This document shows, in pieces, positions 46,437 through 55,023 of a stretch of 64,000 bases of DNA. The position numbers and the translations under genes were made by a program. The notes under the pieces are model-generated. The model searched no databases and was not told the origin of the DNA. It saw only the letters and a program-made list of their open reading frames with translations. Every line of letters starts with the position of its first letter. The first letter of the stretch is position 1. This DNA is from Akkermansia muciniphila (lineage in GTDB: Bacteria > Verrucomicrobiota > Verrucomicrobiia > Verrucomicrobiales > Akkermansiaceae). The DNA lies in contig NZ_CP114598.1 of assembly GCF_030848305.1 (NCBI RefSeq), positions 1,054,001 through 1,118,000 of the forward strand. Direction: 5' to 3'.

Positions 46437-46895
46437 ATGTTACAGCTTCATACGATTAAGCCCAATCCCGGAGCCAAGCACCGCAAGAAGCGCCTCGGCA
46501 ACGGGGAAAGCTCCGGTCTCGGCAAGACCTGCGGCAAAGGCAACAAAGGCCAGAAGGCCCGTTCCGGCGGCACGATCCGGCCGGGATTTGAAGGCGGCCA
46601 GATGCCCCTTCACCGCCGTCTGCCCAAGAAGGGGTTCAACAATACCCGCTTCCAGGATAAAATCCTCATCGTCAACCTCTCCCAGCTTGAACGCGTGTTT
46701 GAAGCCGGCGCTACGGTTGATGAAAACACCCTGCGTGCAGCCAAGCTCGTTCAAGGTCCCTGCGACGCCGTGAAGCTTCTCGGCAACGGCACCCTGACCA
46801 AGAACCTGAACGTAGTCGTGGACTTCGTGAGCGCCAGCGCCCGCGAGAAGGTGACCCAGGCCGGTGGCACCGTCACCGTGCTTAGCGAAGCCTAA
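46437..46895 (+). CDS. rplO: 50S ribosomal protein L15
   Basis: The 152-residue protein assembles late into the large subunit. The glycine-rich N-terminal half (KPNPGAKHRKKRLGNGESSGLGKTCGKGNKGQKARSGG) and the MPLHRRLPKKGFNN motif are typical. It is followed by a strong hairpin before secY. Confidence 0.95.
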   Translation: MLQLHTIKPNPGAKHRKKRLGNGESSGLGKTCGKGNKGQKARSGGTIRPGFEGGQMPLHRRLPKKGFNNTRFQDKILIVNLSQLERVFEAGATVDENTLRAAKLVQGPCDAVKLLGNGTLTKNLNVVVDFVSASAREKVTQAGGTVTVLSEA

Positions 46896-46904
46896 TCACA
46901 TTTG

Positions 46905-46937
46905 GCGAACCGGGTCATGCAGCTTGACCCGGTTCGC
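46905..46937 (+). terminator. Strong hairpin between rplO and secY
   Basis: GCGAACCGGGTCA (46905-46917) and TGACCCGGTTCGC (46925-46937) form a perfect 13-bp stem with a 7-base loop. A T-rich but not pure T stretch (ATTGTGTTT) follows. It could end part of the transcripts and lower secY expression relative to the ribosomal genes. Confidence 0.55.
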
Positions 46938-47035
46938 ATCATTGTGTTTACTGTTGCGGTTCCCATGGATGCCCCGGGTGCAAACCGCCGCGACATGCAA
47001 GCCAAGCTGCGCGCCAACTTTTATATTACAGGACC

Positions 47036-48538
47036 ATGATATCCGCATTTGCAAACTCCATGAAAGTACCGGAGCTCAGGCGCCGGATTTTGTTCACACT
47101 GGCGATGATTGTCGTCGTCCGCCTGGGGGTACAGATTCCCCTGCCGGGCATTGATGTCATGGAGCTGCAGAAAGTGATTGAAGCCTCCACGAACGCCAGC
47201 GGCCCCGGAGCGGGTCTGGCTACCGTGCTGACCATTTTCTCCGGCGGCGGCCTCCAGCAGTGCGGCATTTTTGCTCTGGGCATCATGCCCTACATTTCCG
47301 CTTCCATTATGACCCAGCTCCTTTCCGCGGTGGTTCCCCAGTGGGCCAAGATGGTGCGGGAAGAAGGCGGCCGTCAGAAAATGACCAAGTGGACGCGCGC
47401 CATCGCCATCGTCATTGCCCTTGTGCAGGGCTGGTTCCTGGTCGGCACGCTGGAACATCCGGAACGCCTGCAGGCCGTGGGTCTCAACATTCCTGCGGAT
47501 TGCCAGCTTGTCATTGACCCCGGCATCCAGTTCGCCCTCATGACGGTGCTCATTATGGTGGCGGGCACCATGTTCCTGATGTGGATAGGCGACCAGATTA
47601 CGGAACGCGGCGTCGGCAACGGCGTTTCCCTCATCATTTCCGTCAACATTATTCATGCCCTTCCGGGGGCAGTCACCCTGGCCTGGAAAACCCTGGTGTA
47701 CAAGGACGGCGCGGTTGTTCCCATGGGAGCCATGCTGCTCGTGGCCCTGATTGCCTTCCTGATTGTCGTGGTGGCGCTCGTCGTGACGGTGACGCAGGCC
47801 CAGCGGCGCATTCCCGTGCAGTACGCCAAACGGGTCATGGGCAATAAAATGTTCAACGGCGCCACGCAGTACCTGCCTCTCAAGCTTAACTACTCCGGCG
47901 TGATGCCCGTCATTTTCGCTACGGCCATCCTTTCCCTTCCGCAGGTCCTCTTCTCCCAGATCGCCCACTACAACACTACGCTGCAGTGGATCGCGACCAA
48001 GATGAATGACTGGCTGAATCCCGCTTCTTCCGGCTATTACATTATTTCCGGACTCATGATCTTCTTCTTCTCCTACTTCTGGGTGGCGACCATGTTCCAG
48101 CCCTCCCAGATCGCGGAAGACCTGAAGCGCAACGGCGGCTATATTCCCGGCATCCGTCCCGGCCCCCCCACTGCCCTTTTCCTGGACCAGACCATGCAAA
48201 GGCTGACCTTTGCCGGTTCCGCATTCCTGACCCTCATTTACTTCCTGCCTTCCCTGCTGAATATCGGGGGCAATATCCCCTACCTGGTCACCCAGTTTTT
48301 TGGAGGCACCAGCCTTCTCATTCTGGTGGGCGTACTGCTTGACATGATGCGCCAGGTGGAAACGACTCTTCTTTCCCGCAATTACGACGGCTTCCTGAAG
48401 AAAGGCAAGCTCAAGGGCAAATACGGGCACATCCAGGGTACCGGCGCCGCCGCGGGCAGCCGCACCGTTACCGTCATGTGGATTGTGATCGCCCTGCTTG
48501 TGCTGGCCGGAGCCATCGCCTACAACGCCATGCAGTAA
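47036..48538 (+). CDS. secY: Preprotein translocase subunit SecY
   Basis: The 500-residue protein is the channel of the Sec translocon with about 10 membrane helices. Marks are RILFTLAMIVVVRLGVQIPLPGID at the start, GIMPYISASIMTQLL, QRRIPVQYAKR and LKRNGGYIPGIRPG. It is longer than E. coli SecY (443) through larger loops after helices 1 and 3. CAGGA precedes the ATG, one of the few Shine-Dalgarno-like sites here. A 24-codon open frame (46965-47039) overlaps the start as ATGA. Confidence 0.95.
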   Translation: MISAFANSMKVPELRRRILFTLAMIVVVRLGVQIPLPGIDVMELQKVIEASTNASGPGAGLATVLTIFSGGGLQQCGIFALGIMPYISASIMTQLLSAVVPQWAKMVREEGGRQKMTKWTRAIAIVIALVQGWFLVGTLEHPERLQAVGLNIPADCQLVIDPGIQFALMTVLIMVAGTMFLMWIGDQITERGVGNGVSLIISVNIIHALPGAVTLAWKTLVYKDGAVVPMGAMLLVALIAFLIVVVALVVTVTQAQRRIPVQYAKRVMGNKMFNGATQYLPLKLNYSGVMPVIFATAILSLPQVLFSQIAHYNTTLQWIATKMNDWLNPASSGYYIISGLMIFFFSYFWVATMFQPSQIAEDLKRNGGYIPGIRPGPPTALFLDQTMQRLTFAGSAFLTLIYFLPSLLNIGGNIPYLVTQFFGGTSLLILVGVLLDMMRQVETTLLSRNYDGFLKKGKLKGKYGHIQGTGAAAGSRTVTVMWIVIALLVLAGAIAYNAMQ

Positions 48539-48572
48539 GCCCTCCCCCCCTTTTTTTACTGAAAGTAAAGAT

Positions 48573-49223
48573 ATGAAGGAACTCAAGCATTTCATTCTGG
48601 TTGGGGCTCCCGCATCCGGCAAAGGGACCCAGGGCCGGTTTCTGGCTGATACCTTCGGCCTCCATTCCCTGAGCACCGGCTCCCTCTTGCGGAGGGAAGT
48701 GGAATCCTGCACGGAACTGGGCCGGAAAGCCTTGAGCTATATGGACAGGGCCATGCTGGTTCCGGACGAGATTGTCAACGACATGGTGCGCGGCTGGCTG
48801 TCGGAGATGGATCATGGCGCGTGGCTGCTGGACGGCTATCCCCGCACGGTTGCGCAGGCGGAAGCGCTGGATCATTTTCTGAATCAGCGGGGAACGTCCG
48901 TGGACGTGGTCGTCTGGATGGATGTGTCCAGAGAACTCATTGAACAGCGCATCATGCGCCGCCGGGAATGTTCCACATGCGGTTACGTGGTGCAGACTCC
49001 GGAAGAGGAATGTTCCAAGTGCGGAGGGAAAATGGTTTCCCGCAAGGATGACAACATGGAAGCTTTCGCCCGCCGCTGGAAAGATTTTGAAGCCATGACG
49101 CTGCCCGTAGCCAGGTACTACGAAGCCCGCGGCCTGGTCGTTAAAATGACGGTGTCCGAAGAACGGGAACCTGCCGAGGTTTCCCGGGCTCTGGCCCGCA
49201 AGCTGGAAGAGTACCGGCAATAA
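48573..49223 (+). CDS. adk: Adenylate kinase, zinc-lid type
   Basis: The 216-residue enzyme equilibrates AMP, ADP and ATP. The P-loop is GAPASGKGTQGRFLAD and the AMP site LLDGYPRTVAQAEAL. The lid carries four cysteines (CSTCGYVVQTPEEECSKC), which form a zinc site. It follows secY in the conserved secY-adk-map order. The start at 48573 is set by homology; the longer frame overlaps secY. Confidence 0.94.
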   Translation: MKELKHFILVGAPASGKGTQGRFLADTFGLHSLSTGSLLRREVESCTELGRKALSYMDRAMLVPDEIVNDMVRGWLSEMDHGAWLLDGYPRTVAQAEALDHFLNQRGTSVDVVVWMDVSRELIEQRIMRRRECSTCGYVVQTPEEECSKCGGKMVSRKDDNMEAFARRWKDFEAMTLPVARYYEARGLVVKMTVSEEREPAEVSRALARKLEEYRQ

Positions 49224-49236
49224 AAAGAATAATCCC

Positions 49237-50034
49237 ATGGCAGAACGAATCCATATCAAGTCTCCCGGCGAGGTGGCCAAGATGCAGAAGGCCGGGGCTG
49301 TAACGGCGGAAATCTTGATGGAGATCGGGGCCGAAGTCCAAGTGGGACGCACCACGCGGGAAATAGATGATATTGCGCGTGAAATCTTTAAAAAGCACAA
49401 GGTAGGCAATTCCTTTTACCAATACCGCGGGTTTCCCGGCCAGCTCTGCATTTCCATTAATGAGGAGGTGGTGCACGGCAGCGCTGGTCCCCGCCGCATC
49501 CAGAACGGGGACATTGTGAGCCTGGACGTGGGCGCCGTTGTGGACGGCTGGCATGGAGACAACGCCATGACCGTGCCGGTGGGCATGGTGGATCCGGAAA
49601 AACTGCGGCTGCTGGCCGTGACGGAGGAATCCCTGTTCCGCGCCATTGAACTGGTAAGGCCGGGCGCCTTGCTGGCGGACGTCTGCGCGGCAGTGGAGGG
49701 CTTCGTGCGTCCCCGCGGTTTTACCGTGGTTCGGGATTTTGTGGGGCACGGCATAGGCCGCCACCTGCATGAAGAACCCCAGATTCCCAACTACCGCCCT
49801 CATTACAAGCTTCCGCGCCTGAAAAAGGGAATGGCCCTGGCCATTGAGCCGATGGTGAACGCGGGCAGGCCTTCCGTTAAAATTCTGGATGACGGCTGGA
49901 CGGTCGTCACGGCGGACGGCAAGCCTTCCGCCCACTTTGAGCACACGGTTATCGTAACGGACGGCGCGCCCCTGATTGTGACGGACCGCCCCCGCATCGC
50001 GTTGCCGGAGCAGCTCGGCATTGCTCCTTTGTAA
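49237..50034 (+). CDS. map: Methionine aminopeptidase, type I
   Basis: The 265-residue metalloenzyme removes the initiator methionine. Metal ligands lie in the motifs SLDVGAVVDGWHGDNAMT (two aspartates), DFVGHGIGRHLHEEPQIPNY (His), LAIEPMVN (Glu) and HFEHTVIV (Glu). It starts 13 bases after adk. The usual next genes (infA, rpmJ, rpsM) are missing and an acyltransferase follows. Confidence 0.95.
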   Translation: MAERIHIKSPGEVAKMQKAGAVTAEILMEIGAEVQVGRTTREIDDIAREIFKKHKVGNSFYQYRGFPGQLCISINEEVVHGSAGPRRIQNGDIVSLDVGAVVDGWHGDNAMTVPVGMVDPEKLRLLAVTEESLFRAIELVRPGALLADVCAAVEGFVRPRGFTVVRDFVGHGIGRHLHEEPQIPNYRPHYKLPRLKKGMALAIEPMVNAGRPSVKILDDGWTVVTADGKPSAHFEHTVIVTDGAPLIVTDRPRIALPEQLGIAPL

Positions 50035-50052
50035 CTTCAGCACTTCCTGGGA

Positions 50053-51120
50053 ATGACGCCGCCGGAAGCCTCCATTCCCGTGATTCTGGAGAAGACCGCC
50101 GCCCGCCGCATGGTGTGGGTGGATGTGGCCCGCGTGGTCGCCTGCATCCTGATTATTGCGAATCACATGGCCTTCTATTCGGTGGAGCTGTACCGGTGGA
50201 TATGGGCGGAGTTCCTGGCGGCACGCACGCCCTTTTTTCTGCTGGCGGCGGGCTACTTTGTGGGGAGAGGTTCGTTCGGCCCTCTGGATGGAGGAAGCCT
50301 TTTCCTCTGGAGGCGGAGCTGGTTTCTTCTTCGTCCGTATCTGGTGTGGGGACTAGTTGCGGCCGTCCTGATCGGCTGGTCTCCCCTGCATGAATATTAC
50401 GCGTCCTACCGGCCTATGTATGAATGGCTGGAAGGGGGGGAGGGCGCCGGGTTCTGGCCCGCTCTCGTGGCGTTCGGACGCTGCCTGGGCATTGCCGGGC
50501 ATCCCGTGGACGCGCCTATGTGGTTCCTGCGCGATATTATTATTTATACCGCTGCGGCTCCCCTTCTTTACCGCTTGGGGGACTATCTGCTTTGGGTGGG
50601 GATTATCATGCTGTCCCTGAACTATTTTGCGCTGGATCTGGCGGATCATGATTATCCCATCGCCAACAGCCTGGGATTTTTCCTGCTGGGAATGTATGTT
50701 TCCCGGTATTCCCTGCCGTTCCTGACGGAGGCCGTGCGCCGGTACGCGGTGCCCTTCCTGGCTGCCACGCTTGCGCTTACCTGGTGGCTGGCAGGCCACC
50801 GGGACCAGCACAACTCCATGCTCATCGCCCTGGGCATGCTGGGGCTGATGTCCCTGGCCATTCTGTTCACGGAATGGTTTCCGCGCGCGGCCAGATGGGT
50901 GGCGGGGCTGGCTCCGGCGTGTTTTTTCATTTTCGGGACGCATTACATCGTCATCATCCTGCTGCGTGGAAGCGGCTGGATTACATGGAAGGGGGAAGCG
51001 TGGGACATGCTCTGGCTCTGTCTGGTCCCGGTCATTTTCGCCGTGCTGGCAGGGCTTTTTTTCTTCATGAAAAGATTTGCCCCGCGGCTGGTTCCCCTGC
51101 TGGGGGCCTATGGGAAATAG
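50053..51120 (+). CDS. Membrane acyltransferase (acyltransferase 3-like)
   Basis: The 355-residue protein has about 10 hydrophobic helices and begins with RMVWVDVARVVACILIIANHMAF, the hallmark of the acyltransferase-3 family that acetylates cell-surface sugars. GHPVDAPMWFLRDIIIYTAAAPLLYRL is the second conserved region. The acyl acceptor is unknown; surface glycans are likely given the glycan cluster downstream. It follows map by 18 bases. Confidence 0.82.
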   Translation: MTPPEASIPVILEKTAARRMVWVDVARVVACILIIANHMAFYSVELYRWIWAEFLAARTPFFLLAAGYFVGRGSFGPLDGGSLFLWRRSWFLLRPYLVWGLVAAVLIGWSPLHEYYASYRPMYEWLEGGEGAGFWPALVAFGRCLGIAGHPVDAPMWFLRDIIIYTAAAPLLYRLGDYLLWVGIIMLSLNYFALDLADHDYPIANSLGFFLLGMYVSRYSLPFLTEAVRRYAVPFLAATLALTWWLAGHRDQHNSMLIALGMLGLMSLAILFTEWFPRAARWVAGLAPACFFIFGTHYIVIILLRGSGWITWKGEAWDMLWLCLVPVIFAVLAGLFFFMKRFAPRLVPLLGAYGK

Positions 51121-51256
51121 CCGTCTTGAAGAGAGCCGCGCTTATCTCTTGCCGTCAAAAGGCAAATCCCTTATTCTTTCCTTTGCTGAAAGGGGTGGAA
51201 ACGGCTTTTTTGTCACGTTGCCGTTCTTGCTCCACGGCCGGGAAACAATACATGGT

Positions 51257-52819
51257 ATGGCAATGATTCAAGGCGAGCTGGTTCAGGATTCGGAATTATC
51301 AACTCAGGCGGTGATCTATCTGGGCCCGAGCTCCATGAGCCTGATGGTGGCTGAGGCAGTCCGGGACAGGATTCGCCTGCTGGATTTCCTTCAGCAGCCC
51401 GTTCCGATGGCGCGTGACATTTTCCGGTTCCACCGCATTTCCCGGCATACCATGGACCGCTGCGTGCAAATCATCGGCGACTATCTGGAAATTCTCAAGG
51501 AATACGGAGCCGGCAGCAAGCTTTCCGTCCGGTTCATGATTTCCAACATCATTTCCGAGGCGGATAATGTGGACGTGTTCGTGAACCGCATGCACGTGGC
51601 CCACGGCCTGCGTGGACGCCGCATTGACGACGGCAAGATGACGCGCCTCATTTACGTGAAGGTGCAGGAGGCTCTGGCCCAGTATCCGGGATTCAGCAAG
51701 AAAAAGGTGCTTGTGGTCCATACGGGGCCGGGCAATACCCGCGTGCTCCTGTTCCAGAAGGGGCGCATCGTGCGTTATTCCTGCTACAGGCTGGGAACGC
51801 ATCGTACGGGGGAGGCCGTTGGGGAAATCGAGTACGGAGACGATGTGGCGGAGCTTTCCATTCTGCGGGAGCACATGCGCGGGCAGGTGGACCAGATTTG
51901 CCTGGATTACGGGGGCGTGAAGGGCCTGGCGGGCCTGATCGTCATCGGCCAGGAAATGCAGCAGCTTCGGGACCGCCTGGCCCCCACGCCGGAAGGCAAG
52001 GTGGCGTGTTCCTCCCTGGCGGCGGAGGCGGAGCGGATGTCCCGCACCACTCTGGAACAGCGCATGAACGTTTACGGGGCGGATTTCGCCGGGGTGGACT
52101 CCCTGCTGCCCGCCGTTTTGATGACGGAAATGATTGCCCGCAGCCTGAACCTGAATGACGTCATCATTCCCGCGAGCGGTTATGACGAGGAGTTTTCAAG
52201 CAGCCTGATACGCGCGGAACAGCATCCGGGGGACCTGGAGGCGGAGGTCCTCCATTTCGCCGGGATTCTGGCGGACAGGTACAAGGCGGACAAAGGGCAC
52301 CGCGAGCATGTGGCGCGCCTGTGCATGGAAATGTTTGACCAGCTTCAGGACCTGCACCGCCTTTCCGAGCATGACCGGCTGCTGCTGGAAGTGGCCTCCA
52401 TCCTGCATGAGGTTGGGTCTTTCATCAACCAGCAGAACCACCAGCTCCATTCCCAGTATATCATTCTCAACAGTGAAATCTTCGGCCTTTCCCGGGATGA
52501 TGTGGAAACGATCGCCCTGCTGGCCCGCTACCATCGGCATGAGGTTCCCGCCAATTCCGATCCCATGTACGGGGAGCTGGAGCTGAGGGACCGCATGCGC
52601 GTAGCCAAAATGGCCGCCATCCTGCGCGTGGCGGACGCCCTGGAACGCGGCCATGCCCAGCGCGTGAACGGCGTCCGGGCGCACATCCGCGGGCGCATGC
52701 TGGAGCTGGAGCTTCAGGGCGTGCGAGAAACCGCCGTGGAAGACCTGGCCCTGCGGCTGAAGGGAGACCTGTTTGCGGATATTTTCGGTTATGACGTCGT
52801 GCTGGCGCCCCAGCGGTAA
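51257..52819 (+). CDS. Ppx/GppA-like protein with altered N-terminal active-site motifs and HD-type domain
   Basis: The 520-residue protein has the layout of exopolyphosphatase. The C-terminal HD-like domain (about 345-480) shows HREHVARLCMEMFDQL, LLLEVASILHEVGSFIN and LHSQYIILNS, all as in Ppx. The N-terminal ASKHA domain (about 20-320) has lost key motifs: YLGPSSMSLMVAE replaces the usual DLGSNS, and VVHTGPGNTRVLLF replaces DIGGGSTE. It is therefore a possible regulator or an enzyme with a changed mechanism. ppk1 starts 35 bases downstream. The start at 51257 was chosen by homology. Confidence 0.8.
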   Translation: MAMIQGELVQDSELSTQAVIYLGPSSMSLMVAEAVRDRIRLLDFLQQPVPMARDIFRFHRISRHTMDRCVQIIGDYLEILKEYGAGSKLSVRFMISNIISEADNVDVFVNRMHVAHGLRGRRIDDGKMTRLIYVKVQEALAQYPGFSKKKVLVVHTGPGNTRVLLFQKGRIVRYSCYRLGTHRTGEAVGEIEYGDDVAELSILREHMRGQVDQICLDYGGVKGLAGLIVIGQEMQQLRDRLAPTPEGKVACSSLAAEAERMSRTTLEQRMNVYGADFAGVDSLLPAVLMTEMIARSLNLNDVIIPASGYDEEFSSSLIRAEQHPGDLEAEVLHFAGILADRYKADKGHREHVARLCMEMFDQLQDLHRLSEHDRLLLEVASILHEVGSFINQQNHQLHSQYIILNSEIFGLSRDDVETIALLARYHRHEVPANSDPMYGELELRDRMRVAKMAAILRVADALERGHAQRVNGVRAHIRGRMLELELQGVRETAVEDLALRLKGDLFADIFGYDVVLAPQR

Positions 52820-52854
52820 GCTGATTTAAAAAACTTCCATTTTCCATTTTTCCC

Positions 52855-54942
52855 ATGTCTGACGAATATATCAACAGAGAACTTTCCTGGCTGGAATTCA
52901 ACCAGCGTGTGTTGGACCAGGCCGTAAGAACGGATCTTCCCCTCCTGGAACGCCTGAAGTTTCTGGCTATTACCGCCTCCAACCTGGATGAGTTTTTCAT
53001 GGTGCGCGTGGGCGGCCTTCAGATGCTGCGGCATTCCGGTTCCCGCGTGAAGGACATTTCCGGGCTGACTCCCACCCGCCAGCTGAAAGCCATCCGCTCC
53101 CGCGTGGGCCGCATGATTGAGGACCAATACCGCCTGTTCCATGAGGAAATTCTGCCGTGGATGGAAATCAACGGGATTAATCCTCTGGCGGTGGAGGATC
53201 TCAGCACTTCCCAGAAACTGACGCTGGAGCAGTATTTCAACAACCAGATATTTCCGCTTCTGACGCCGCTGGACATGGATGCTCCGGAGGCTCCCGCGCT
53301 GCCGTCCCTTAAACTGCTGATGGGCGTGGAACTGCGCGACAATGAGACCGGGGAGGTGCGCTCCGCCGTGGTGGCCCTTCCGGACGGCCTGCCGCGGCGC
53401 GTTCCCGTCCCTTCCGCGGAGGCGGAACGCTACGTGATGCTGGAGGACCTGGTCCGGGAGTGCATCGGCACCGTTTTTCCCGGTGAAACCGTTCTTTCCG
53501 CAGCAGTGTTCCGCGTCACGCGCAATGGGGATATTGCCGTGCAGGAGGAAGACGCCCTGGATTTGGCGGATGAGATGGAGGAAGTGCTCGTAGCCCGGAA
53601 ATTTTCCGAATGCGTGAGGCTGGAAGTAGAGTCCTCCGCGCCCGCCCCCCTGCATGACAAGATCATGCGGATTGTAGGCGCCGGGAAGGAAGAGACTTAT
53701 GACCTCAAGGGGCCCCTGATGCTTTCCGACTTCATGGAAATGGCCTTTGCACCCGGCAATGACCAGTTGAAGGTGGAGCAGTGGTCTCCGCAGCCGTCCC
53801 CTTCCGTGAATCCGGCCGTCAGCATTTTTGAAAACATTGCCGGCGGGGATATTCTGCTCAACCATCCTTATGAAAGTTTTGAACCCGTCCTGCGCCTGGT
53901 GGAGGAGGCCGCGGAAGATCCGGACGTCATCGCCATCAAGCAGGTGCTGTACCGCACCGCCAGGAACTCCCGCATCGTGGCCGCCCTGAAAAAGGCGGCG
54001 GAGAGCGGCAAGCAGGTGACGGCGCTGGTGGAGCTGAAAGCCCGTTTTGACGAAGCCCGCAATCTGGAGAAGGCGGAGGAACTTCAGCGTTCCGGCGTGC
54101 AGGTTGTTTATGGCGTCAAGGGGTTGAAGACCCATGCCAAGATTTGCCTGGTGGTGCGCCGGGAACAGGGCATGCTGCGGCGTTACTGCCATTTCGGCAC
54201 GGGGAACTACAATGAGACTACCGCCAAGATTTACACGGATATTTCCTACCTTACCTGCGACGACCAGCTGGGAGCGGACGCCTCCCAGTTCTTCAATTCC
54301 GTGACGGGGCGCACCAAGCTCATGCGCTTCCGCAAGCTGTATCCCTCCCCAGTGTTGATGAAGGCGCGCCTTATTGAACTTATTGAAGGGGAGGCGGAAC
54401 GCGCGCGGCAGGGGGAACCCGCCCGCATCTCCGCCAAGATGAACAGCCTTCAGGACGTGGAAATTATTGACGCCCTGTACAGGGCCGCGGACGCCGGGGT
54501 GGACATTGAACTGAACGTGCGCGGCATTTGCTGCCTGAAAACGGGCCCCCGGCCCAACGGCAAGGTAATCCGCGTAGTCAGCATTGTGGACAGGTATCTG
54601 GAGCACGCGCGCATTTTCTTCTTCCACCACGGCGGCAACCACCAGCTTTTCATCGCCAGCGCGGACTGGATGACCCGGAATCTGGATAAAAGGGTGGAAC
54701 TCATGGTGCCCGTCACCAACGGGAAGCTGGCGCGTCGCCTGAAATCCATTCTGGACGCCTGTTTCAGGGACAATGTTCAGGCGTGTAATATTCTGCCGGA
54801 CGGCACTTCCGAACATGTCGTCCGGAAAAAAGGCCAGAAAGCCTTCCGTTTGCAACAGTACCTGACCAAGGAGGCGCGCCGCCTGGCCAAGGACAAGGAA
54901 CGGGAACGCCAGCAGATGCTGGAACCGCACACGCCGCATTAA
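52855..54942 (+). CDS. ppk1: Polyphosphate kinase 1
   Basis: The 695-residue enzyme builds polyphosphate from ATP. The N-terminus (YINRELSWLEFNQRVLDQA, then LKFLAITASNLDEFFMVRVG) is diagnostic. The catalytic histidine is in YGVKGLKTHAKICLVVRRE and is followed by YCHFGTGNYNETTAKIYTD, while the C-terminal lobe has RIFFFHHGGNHQLFIASADWMTRNLDKRVELMVPV. It sits 35 bases after the Ppx-like gene, giving a polyphosphate pair. Confidence 0.95.
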   Translation: MSDEYINRELSWLEFNQRVLDQAVRTDLPLLERLKFLAITASNLDEFFMVRVGGLQMLRHSGSRVKDISGLTPTRQLKAIRSRVGRMIEDQYRLFHEEILPWMEINGINPLAVEDLSTSQKLTLEQYFNNQIFPLLTPLDMDAPEAPALPSLKLLMGVELRDNETGEVRSAVVALPDGLPRRVPVPSAEAERYVMLEDLVRECIGTVFPGETVLSAAVFRVTRNGDIAVQEEDALDLADEMEEVLVARKFSECVRLEVESSAPAPLHDKIMRIVGAGKEETYDLKGPLMLSDFMEMAFAPGNDQLKVEQWSPQPSPSVNPAVSIFENIAGGDILLNHPYESFEPVLRLVEEAAEDPDVIAIKQVLYRTARNSRIVAALKKAAESGKQVTALVELKARFDEARNLEKAEELQRSGVQVVYGVKGLKTHAKICLVVRREQGMLRRYCHFGTGNYNETTAKIYTDISYLTCDDQLGADASQFFNSVTGRTKLMRFRKLYPSPVLMKARLIELIEGEAERARQGEPARISAKMNSLQDVEIIDALYRAADAGVDIELNVRGICCLKTGPRPNGKVIRVVSIVDRYLEHARIFFFHHGGNHQLFIASADWMTRNLDKRVELMVPVTNGKLARRLKSILDACFRDNVQACNILPDGTSEHVVRKKGQKAFRLQQYLTKEARRLAKDKERERQQMLEPHTPH

Positions 54943-54983
54943 AAGACGCTCGTTACGGGCGTTTGGAGGTTCGCAAGGAACAG

Positions 54984-55010
54984 TCTCCGGAGTACCCGGT
55001 TTTCCGGAGA
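54984..55010. terminator. Hairpin between ppk1 and the glycan cluster
   Basis: TCTCCGGA (54984-54991) pairs with TCCGGAGA (55003-55010). It separates the convergent ppk1 and GT8 genes. No long T-run follows on either side, so it is a weak bidirectional terminator candidate. A shorter stem (ACGCTCG with CGGGCGT) lies just after the ppk1 stop. Confidence 0.4.
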
Positions 55011-55023
55011 GTAGGAAAGCTGC

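Noticed and set aside
47021-48712. A long minus-strand frame opposite secY.
   Set aside because: Shadow of the secY coding strand with a biased His/Gly/Asn composition; secY itself is certain.
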